64,000 nt of DNA from Pullulanibacillus camelliae (GTDB lineage: Bacteria; Bacillota; Bacilli; Bacillales; Sporolactobacillaceae): the NCBI RefSeq assembly GCF_014642655.1, contig NZ_BMIR01000012.1, positions 32,939 to 96,938 of the forward strand. The letters are read 5' to 3'. The position numbers and the translations under genes are program-made. Below, piece by piece: positions 58,556 to 64,000 of the stretch. The notes beneath the pieces were generated by a model, which had not been told where the DNA came from, made no database searches, and saw nothing but the letters and a program-made list of their open reading frames with translations. Positions within the stretch are counted from its first letter, which is position 1. The number at the start of each line of letters is the position of its first letter.

Positions 58556-59635
58556 TCAAACTGCGCCATTGAGTTTATATACATAGGCTAAAATTTCAGC
58601 GACGGCTTTAAAAAATTCCTCTGGAATCGGGTCTCCGATATCCAGGCGGTGAAAAAGTGCACGTGCCAATTCTTTTTTTTCAACAATCACGACATCATTT
58701 TCTCTGGCGATCGCTTTGATTCTTTGCGCGATTAAATCCGCGCCTTTGGCAATAACAACTGGTGCCTCCATGCTGTCATCTTTATACTGTAAGGCAACGG
58801 CAAAATGTGTCGGGTTAGTGATGACAACATCTGCCTTAGGGACTTCTTGCATCATTCGCCGCATCGCCATCTGCCGTTGCAGCTCACGAACCTTGGCTTT
58901 GATTTGCGGATCCCCTTCTGTATTTTTATACTCATCCTTAATCTCCTTTTTTGACATTCTGATATTTTTTTCATGATCAAAGCGCTGATAGGCATAATCA
59001 AGAGCACCTATAAATAGAAGAACTAGGGAAGCGGCAACCCCCATCTCTAAAACAGTTCGTCCCGCAGTACGCACACTATCCCACAGTGTTTTTTGGGACA
59101 ACACTAAGAGTTGATCGCGATTGATCCACAGAACAATAAAGGTCGTTAAACCGATGAGCAGGATCTTTAACAAAGATTTAAGAAATTCAACAATGGCTCG
59201 CATCGAATAGATGCGTTTAAAGCCACTTAAAGGGTTTAAACGATTGAACTTAAAGGATAAAGTTTCTGTCGAAAACAAGAGGCCAATTTGAGCGATATTT
59301 GAAAAGACACCTATCACTAGGGCAATGAGTAAAACCGGGGCAATCAGCTTCGCAGTCTCGATGACGAGCTGCGTAAATAACTGGTGCACATGCCCTTCAG
59401 TTAACGCCATTTGGATATCATCTGTATACGACTGTTTCATTAAGTCACCTAAGCCCTTGCCAATCTTAGGTGCAACAAACAAAAATACAATGAATATCGC
59501 TAGCATTGACAACGCCGTAGAAAGGTCATTACTTTTAGCGACCTGACCTTTTTTACGCGTGTCTCTTCGCTTCTTTGGCGTCGCTTTTTCAGTTTTTTCT
59601 TCGGCAAAAAATTGTAAATTTAATCTTTGCTTCAT
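58556..59635 (-). CDS. flhB: Flagellar export switch protein FlhB
   Basis: FlhB switches the export apparatus from rod/hook to filament substrates by self-cleavage. The 359-residue protein has four membrane segments (about 30-210) and a cytoplasmic domain with the autocleavage site NPTH (near residue 270, VVITNPTHFAVAL). The N-terminus is basic (KKRRDTRKKGQVAKS). Its ATG directly follows the fliR stop codon, so they are coupled. Confidence 0.97.
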   Translation of the reverse strand: MKQRLNLQFFAEEKTEKATPKKRRDTRKKGQVAKSNDLSTALSMLAIFIVFLFVAPKIGKGLGDLMKQSYTDDIQMALTEGHVHQLFTQLVIETAKLIAPVLLIALVIGVFSNIAQIGLLFSTETLSFKFNRLNPLSGFKRIYSMRAIVEFLKSLLKILLIGLTTFIVLWINRDQLLVLSQKTLWDSVRTAGRTVLEMGVAASLVLLFIGALDYAYQRFDHEKNIRMSKKEIKDEYKNTEGDPQIKAKVRELQRQMAMRRMMQEVPKADVVITNPTHFAVALQYKDDSMEAPVVIAKGADLIAQRIKAIARENDVVIVEKKELARALFHRLDIGDPIPEEFFKAVAEILAYVYKLNGAV

Positions 59636-60409
59636 TTAAGAACTCCCCAAATAGTTCATAAAATCCTTCATAGCGTCAGATGTCAATTCAAATATTTCCC
59701 TAAACATCGCCACGTATATCGGCATAATAATAAGCAGAATAATCAAGCTGACACCTATCTTTAGCGGAATACCGACGACAAATACATTTAACTGTGGTAC
59801 GGTTCTAGCGATAATGCCAACAGCAACATCAACAAGAAATAAACAGCCTAATATCGGAAGTGCCATTTGCAAGGCAATGGCAAACATTGACACCGTCAAA
59901 TGTATGACATGAAAGGTAGCCGGTGATTGATTGATGCCAACCGCCATCTTATCCACCGGGATCATTTGAAAGCTATAGTAAATCCCATTTAAGAGCATGT
60001 AATGCGCATTCGTTGCAAACAGAAAGACCATCATCAATATATAAAAGAATTGTCCAGTCAATGGGCTTGATGTTTGGCTTTCAGGATTGATCAATGTCGC
60101 CACTGCAAACCCCATTTGAATATCAATAAACGCCCCGGCAAGCTGTACAGCATAAAAAAGAATGCCGGAAACAAAGCCAATCCCAAGGCCTACCACCACT
60201 TCTTTTAATAAAAGCAACGGATATTGAGCGCTCCACTCCACAGCTTTGGTACTCATTGTCGCCGTTATGATGAAAGAAAAAATCACCGCAAAGGCAAGCT
60301 TAAAGCGAGCAGGAATGGTTTTATATGAAAATAGAGGTGCTGTTAAAAAGAAGCTTGTCAACCTTACCAACACGAGTAAAAATAAAGGCAATGCTTGAAT
60401 ACTATTCAT
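59636..60409 (-). CDS. fliR: Flagellar export gate protein FliR
   Basis: FliR, with FliP and FliQ, builds the helical export gate core. The 257-residue protein has about six hydrophobic segments and the family stretch KTIPARFKLAFAVIFSF near residue 30. It begins one base after the fliQ stop codon and abuts flhB downstream. Confidence 0.96.
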   Translation of the reverse strand: MNSIQALPLFLLVLVRLTSFFLTAPLFSYKTIPARFKLAFAVIFSFIITATMSTKAVEWSAQYPLLLLKEVVVGLGIGFVSGILFYAVQLAGAFIDIQMGFAVATLINPESQTSSPLTGQFFYILMMVFLFATNAHYMLLNGIYYSFQMIPVDKMAVGINQSPATFHVIHLTVSMFAIALQMALPILGCLFLVDVAVGIIARTVPQLNVFVVGIPLKIGVSLIILLIIMPIYVAMFREIFELTSDAMKDFMNYLGSS

Positions 60410-60410
60410 A

Positions 60411-60680
60411 TTAGCTTACAAATCCATTAAGGTTTGAAAAAATATCTTGCGTGAAGGTAAGAATTTTAGAAAGCATCCATGGTCCAAAAATAATCAACGA
60501 TAATAACACAGCAACTATTTTAGGTATAAAGGCCAATGTTTGCTCCTGGATCTGGGTTGTCGCCTGAAAGATACTAACAACAAGTCCCACGACTAAAGCA
60601 ATTACCAATATTGGCCCTCCGATTAACAACACCATCATAACGGCCTTTTCAGCCTCTGAGATTACAAATTCCATACTCAT
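60411..60680 (-). CDS. fliQ: Flagellar export gate protein FliQ
   Basis: An 89-residue export gate component with two membrane segments (about 15-40 and 50-75). The signature GLVVSIFQATTQIQEQTLAFIPKI is near residues 27-50. It lies between fliP and fliR. The ATG at 60680 follows a GGAAG site; an ATG two codons later is an alternative. Confidence 0.96.
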   Translation of the reverse strand: MSMEFVISEAEKAVMMVLLIGGPILVIALVVGLVVSIFQATTQIQEQTLAFIPKIVAVLLSLIIFGPWMLSKILTFTQDIFSNLNGFVS

Positions 60681-60721
60681 CTTTTCATCAGCTTCCTTGT
60701 TTACTCAAGATAACGATTAGG

Positions 60722-61402
60722 TTATGAATAACCTGCTAAGAGCGATTTGACAATCAAATACCAACCATCCACCATCACAAATAATAAGATTTTAAATGGC
60801 AATGAAATCATAACCGGCGGCACCATCATCATTCCCATCGCCATCATGACACTTGCAACCACCATATCAATGATCAAGAAGGGGATAAAAATCATGAACC
60901 CCATTTGGAAGGCTGTCTTTAGCTCACTGATGGCATAGGCTGGTACTAGGGCCGATAGCGGGATATGCTGTATAGAATCTGGCTTTTTATAATGACCATA
61001 CTCTAGAAATAAATTAAGATCTTTCGTTCGCGTTTCCTTTGCCATGAATTCCTTAAACGGTCCTTCAGCTTTGACCAGCGCTTGCTTCTGTGATAAATCC
61101 CCTTTTAAATAAGGCTGTACAGCATCATGATTCACATCACTAAATACCGGTGCCATGATGAAAAAGGTTAAAAAAAGCGCTAAGCCAATGATCACCTGGT
61201 TAGGCGGCATTTGCTGAGTGGATAAGGATGTCCGAACAAAGGATAGAACAATGACAATGCGCGTAAAGGACGTCATCAAAATTAAAATCGATGGTGCTAA
61301 TGACAGGATGGTCAGTAAAATGAGCAGCTGGACGGTCGTTGCTACATCCTGCGGCTGGTTTGTTAGCAAGTTTGAATTTAATCCTGGTATTAGCTCATTC
61401 AT
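60722..61402 (-). CDS. fliP: Flagellar export gate protein FliP
   Basis: FliP forms the pentameric core of the export gate. The 226-residue protein has an N-terminal hydrophobic segment (about 25-50), the family signature FTRIVIVLSFVRTSLSTQQMPPNQVIIGLALFLTFF in pieces from 46, and two C-terminal membrane segments with AFQMGFMIFIPFLIIDMVVAS. GGAAGG precedes the ATG. It overlaps fliO by eight bases. Confidence 0.96.
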   Translation of the reverse strand: MNELIPGLNSNLLTNQPQDVATTVQLLILLTILSLAPSILILMTSFTRIVIVLSFVRTSLSTQQMPPNQVIIGLALFLTFFIMAPVFSDVNHDAVQPYLKGDLSQKQALVKAEGPFKEFMAKETRTKDLNLFLEYGHYKKPDSIQHIPLSALVPAYAISELKTAFQMGFMIFIPFLIIDMVVASVMMAMGMMMVPPVMISLPFKILLFVMVDGWYLIVKSLLAGYS

Positions 61403-62057
61403 CTTTAGAATCCTTCCGCATATGTTTATCTATTTTTCCTTTACGCTCCGATAAAATATCCTTTAATTTTTCTTGAAAGACAGTAAGCCTACTGTTTTCA
61501 CCGGAAGAAGTTGAAGCCTTGGTCCAATTCAATAAGCGACTGACATTCTTTTGAATGAGATCTGTTGACGGTTCTTCTGCCAGTAAAGCTTCTACAGCCT
61601 CAGGATCTTGAATTTCTTTTAAAAGTTGGACAGAATCTCCGACGCCAACGACTAAAATTTCATCACCAATACGAATAAGTTGTATAGAACGATTGGGACC
61701 GACGGCCACGCCACCAACGTTTTTAATGGTCCCGTAGCTTTGGAAAGCACGGGTTTTCTTAGAAACGAGACGATAAAGAATATAGATCAAGCCAATGATC
61801 ACAATCATAGCTCCAACTAATTTAACAAAGATCCAAACCGGACTTTTCGTCTCATTAGTTGTTGTTGTACTCTGCGTCGTCGACTTCTGAGGGGTTGTAT
61901 CCTTAGTGTCGTCAGACTTACATTTATTCTCTATTGTGCTGGCCACTGATGCATTTTCACTACAGTTGGTTTTAGCATAGGACATCGTCTGTCCGCCCAA
62001 GCATAGGACGAGCGCCAGTCCTATGCAAAGGAGTACTTTATAACTAAATGCTTGCAT
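61395..62057 (-). CDS. fliO: Flagellar biosynthetic protein FliO/FliZ
   Basis: FliO helps assemble the FliP ring. The 220-residue protein has an N-terminal signal peptide (about 1-28, ending near SYA), a threonine/serine-rich extracytoplasmic stretch (about 30-72), one membrane segment (about 74-95, VWIFVKLVGAMIVIIGLIYIL), and a cytoplasmic FliO domain with VGGVAVGPNRSIQLIRIGDEILVVGV. The tail is charged. This long two-part architecture matches B. subtilis FliZ. It starts seven bases before the cheY stop region and overlaps fliP. Confidence 0.93.
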   Translation of the reverse strand: MQAFSYKVLLCIGLALVLCLGGQTMSYAKTNCSENASVASTIENKCKSDDTKDTTPQKSTTQSTTTTNETKSPVWIFVKLVGAMIVIIGLIYILYRLVSKKTRAFQSYGTIKNVGGVAVGPNRSIQLIRIGDEILVVGVGDSVQLLKEIQDPEAVEALLAEEPSTDLIQKNVSRLLNWTKASTSSGENSRLTVFQEKLKDILSERKGKIDKHMRKDSKDE

Positions 62058-62063
62058 GTGTGA

Positions 62064-62426
62064 TTATCCTAGCGTTTTTTTGATCGCTTCAAGTACACGA
62101 TCGGCTTGGAACGGTTTTACAATGAAATCTTTCGCTCCTGCTTGGATAGCATCAATAACCATGGCTTGCTGTCCCATTGCAGAACACATGATAATTTTAG
62201 CTTGTGGATCAGCCTTTTTAATTTCTTTTAAACTGGAAATCCCATCAACTTCTGGCATCGTGATGTCCATGAGCACAAGATCAGGTTGGTGTTCAGCATA
62301 TTTCTCAATCGCTTCACGACCATTGCTGGCTTCATCAACAATTTCATACCCGTTCTTCACCAAGATATCCTTGATCATCATGCGCATAAATGCTGCATCA
62401 TCCACAATTAATATTCTGTTTGCCAT
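62064..62426 (-). CDS. cheY: Chemotaxis response regulator CheY
   Basis: CheY-P binds the motor switch. The 120-residue single receiver domain has D9, D10, phosphoacceptor D54 (LVLMDITMP), a conserved hydroxyl residue S82 and K104 (FIVKPF), so it is complete. It sits between fliY, which dephosphorylates it, and fliO. In Bacillus CheY-P promotes counter-clockwise rotation, unlike in E. coli. Confidence 0.97.
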   Translation of the reverse strand: MANRILIVDDAAFMRMMIKDILVKNGYEIVDEASNGREAIEKYAEHQPDLVLMDITMPEVDGISSLKEIKKADPQAKIIMCSAMGQQAMVIDAIQAGAKDFIVKPFQADRVLEAIKKTLG

Positions 62427-62462
62427 TTTTCCTAACCTCCGAAGTAATGAATAAATTTATTA

Positions 62463-63626
62463 TTACAATTTTTGTAATCGATCCCGCTGATTAATGATTT
62501 CAGTAATCCGCACACCAAAATTTTCATCGATGACAACAACTTCACCTTTGGCAATCGGTTTTTCATTAATAAGCACGTCGACTGGCTCACCTGCGAGCTT
62601 GTCTAATTCTATCACAGAACCAGGACCTAGCTCTAAAATTTCTCTGATTCTTTTCTTTGTGCGGCCAAGCTCAACAGTCACATTAAGTGGAACATCGAGT
62701 AATAAATCGATATTTCGTGATGAATGCTCCTCTTGAGCCGTATCAAACTCTCGAAAAGCAGCCGATTGGACATTCGCAGCGGGTTGCTTCATGCGATTGG
62801 CATTCTCATTTCCCGTATGCGAAGCTGCACGCACTGACTCAGTGTGTCCACCGCTTGTCCCTTGTGATTGTGCCTGTTGTGAAGAGGCTTCATTCACTTG
62901 TGGCGCTTCAGCCTTTTCGCTATTCGCCGCATCATGAAGGCTGGTAAGCTCTGCAACTAACGACTTAGCGAAATCGATTGGAACAAGCTGCATGATGTTG
63001 GAATCAACCAGATCCCCAATCTTTAAAGAAAAAGATACCTTTATAAACAGATTTTCATCAGGTACATCATCTTCCCAATTTTCTTTTTTTACATCCAGCA
63101 TTTCAGCCAATGGCGGAGAAATATCCACACGCTTTTCAAACATGGTTGAAAGCGAGGTTGCCGATGAACCCATCATCTGATTCATAGCTTCCTGTACGGC
63201 ACTTAGCTGAATCTCATTGATCTCTATTTGTGGATTTTTGCCATCGCCTCCTAACATTAAATCAGCAATAACACTGGCGTCTTCACGCTTTATAAGCAAA
63301 ACATTTGTCCCTTCAAAGCCCTCAGTATAACTCACTAAAACTGACACATGTGGATAAGGGAATTCATCACTCATCGCGCTTTTCTTGATGTATGAAATCT
63401 CTGGTGTTGTGATCTCTACCTTTTGATTCAATAAGTTGGATAATGCAGTTGCTGCATTACTAAAGGAGATATTTCCAATTTCACCCAACGTGTCTTTTTC
63501 AATATCGGTGAGAATATCTTCTGTCTCTCCCCCCTCAGTGTTTTGAGAAGAATCACCGGACACATCATCACCACTCAACAGAGCATCAATTTCTTCTTGG
63601 GAGAGCATACCATCCTCATTACTCAT
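62463..63626 (-). CDS. fliY: Flagellar switch phosphatase FliY
   Basis: FliY is a rotor switch protein and CheY-P phosphatase of Gram-positive motors. The 387-residue protein has an N-terminal CheY-binding peptide (EEIDALLSG, residues 11-19). A CheC-like phosphatase domain (about 40-235) follows, with E-x2-N sites in GEIGNISFSNAATALSN and VQEAMNQMMGSSAT. A polar Q/S/N-rich linker (about 235-300) leads to a C-terminal FliN-like SpoA domain (about 305-385, LLDVPLNVTVELGRTKKRI). The ATG overlaps the fliM stop codon by four bases. Confidence 0.96.
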   Translation of the reverse strand: MSNEDGMLSQEEIDALLSGDDVSGDSSQNTEGGETEDILTDIEKDTLGEIGNISFSNAATALSNLLNQKVEITTPEISYIKKSAMSDEFPYPHVSVLVSYTEGFEGTNVLLIKREDASVIADLMLGGDGKNPQIEINEIQLSAVQEAMNQMMGSSATSLSTMFEKRVDISPPLAEMLDVKKENWEDDVPDENLFIKVSFSLKIGDLVDSNIMQLVPIDFAKSLVAELTSLHDAANSEKAEAPQVNEASSQQAQSQGTSGGHTESVRAASHTGNENANRMKQPAANVQSAAFREFDTAQEEHSSRNIDLLLDVPLNVTVELGRTKKRIREILELGPGSVIELDKLAGEPVDVLINEKPIAKGEVVVIDENFGVRITEIINQRDRLQKL

Positions 63627-64000
63627 TCTTCTTCACTTCCTTCCTCAATCACGTCGAGCACTTGCACTGCTAAATGCCTATTTTTAAGTCCAGGTTGTCC
63701 CAAATATTTTAATTCAGAGCCTACTTTAATATCGATGGGCTGATCAATGCCTTTTTTCAGTGGTATGACATCATCAATCATCAAATCTAGAAACTCTCCA
63801 ATAGTAACCGTCGCATGACCAAGCTCGGCCTTCACCTCAACATGAGCATTTTCAACATTTCTCTTAATTTGTTTGGCATCATCTGGAGTCACTTCTTTTT
63901 TACTTTCAACCATCCATTGATGCATGGATAAATTAGGGATGATCGGCTCTAATGTCACATGTGGGAGACAAATGTTAATCATTCCACTCGCTTCCCCAAC
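63623..64000 (-). CDS. fliM: Flagellar motor switch protein FliM, C-terminal part
   Basis: Only the last 125 residues are in the window; the frame runs open through the right edge (VGEASGMINICLPHVTLEPI). The visible part covers the end of the middle domain and the C-terminal FliN-like SpoA domain (VKAELGHATVTIGEFLDLMIDDVIPL). FliM is the rotor protein that binds CheY-P through its N-terminus, which lies outside. It overlaps fliY by four bases (ATGA). Confidence 0.95.
   Translation of the reverse strand, partial: VGEASGMINICLPHVTLEPIIPNLSMHQWMVESKKEVTPDDAKQIKRNVENAHVEVKAELGHATVTIGEFLDLMIDDVIPLKKGIDQPIDIKVGSELKYLGQPGLKNRHLAVQVLDVIEEGSEEE

Overview
The window is a chromosomal segment of a flagellated, endospore-forming low-GC Gram-positive bacterium of the order Bacillales. 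Every confidently called gene lies on the minus strand, so the biological order runs from position 64000 down to 1. Gene order follows the Bacillus subtilis fla/che-to-recA segment almost gene for gene. Protein divergence from B. subtilis suggests a different genus or family; I cannot name it from sequence alone.

Region by region, in transcription order. (1) 64000-48498: the distal fla/che operon, from the end of fliM through fliY, cheY, fliO, fliP, fliQ, fliR, flhB, flhA, flhF, flhG, cheB, cheA, cheW, cheC, cheD and sigD to swrB. Most genes overlap or nearly touch. They encode the rotor switch, the flagellar type III export gate, flagellar placement factors, chemotaxis signalling and the motility sigma factor. 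(2) 48447-38954: translation and envelope genes rpsB, tsf, pyrH, frr, uppS, cdsA, dxr, rseP and proS. (3) 38878-34580: polC. (4) 34366-26448: rimP, nusA, rnpM, ylxQ, infB, ylxP, rbfA, truB, ribF and rpsO, a transcription/translation cluster. (5) 26137-19089: pnp, ylxY, mlpA and the dipicolinate synthase pair dpaA-dpaB. (6) 18970-15714: asd-dapG-dapA, which supply diaminopimelate and the precursor of dipicolinate. (7) 14830-9554: rnjB, tepA, ylzJ and spoIIIE. (8) 9085-168: ymfF, ymfH, ymfI, ymfJ, ymfK, rodZ, pgsA, cinA and recA.

Readable control elements include a LexA-type box and sigma-A promoter before recA, a close sigma-K match before dpaA, plausible sigma-A promoters before rpsB, rpsO, asd, mlpA and ymfK, and about a dozen intrinsic terminators. 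Many genes need a TTG or GTG start, chosen here from ribosome binding site spacing.

The non-ordinary content is in the intergenic gaps. Two families of short non-coding repeats (called R1 and R2 here) fill gaps near 9.3, 15.4, 20.8-21.1, 23.6-24.0, 29.0 and 44.9 kb. Two of these gaps sit where B. subtilis carries ymxH and ymfC-ymfD-ymfE, which are absent here. RNase J2 carries a mixed active-site motif, and YmfF and YlxY look catalytically degenerate. I found no prophage, insertion sequence with a transposase, CRISPR array, tRNA or rRNA, and no gene cluster that I would call a new system.
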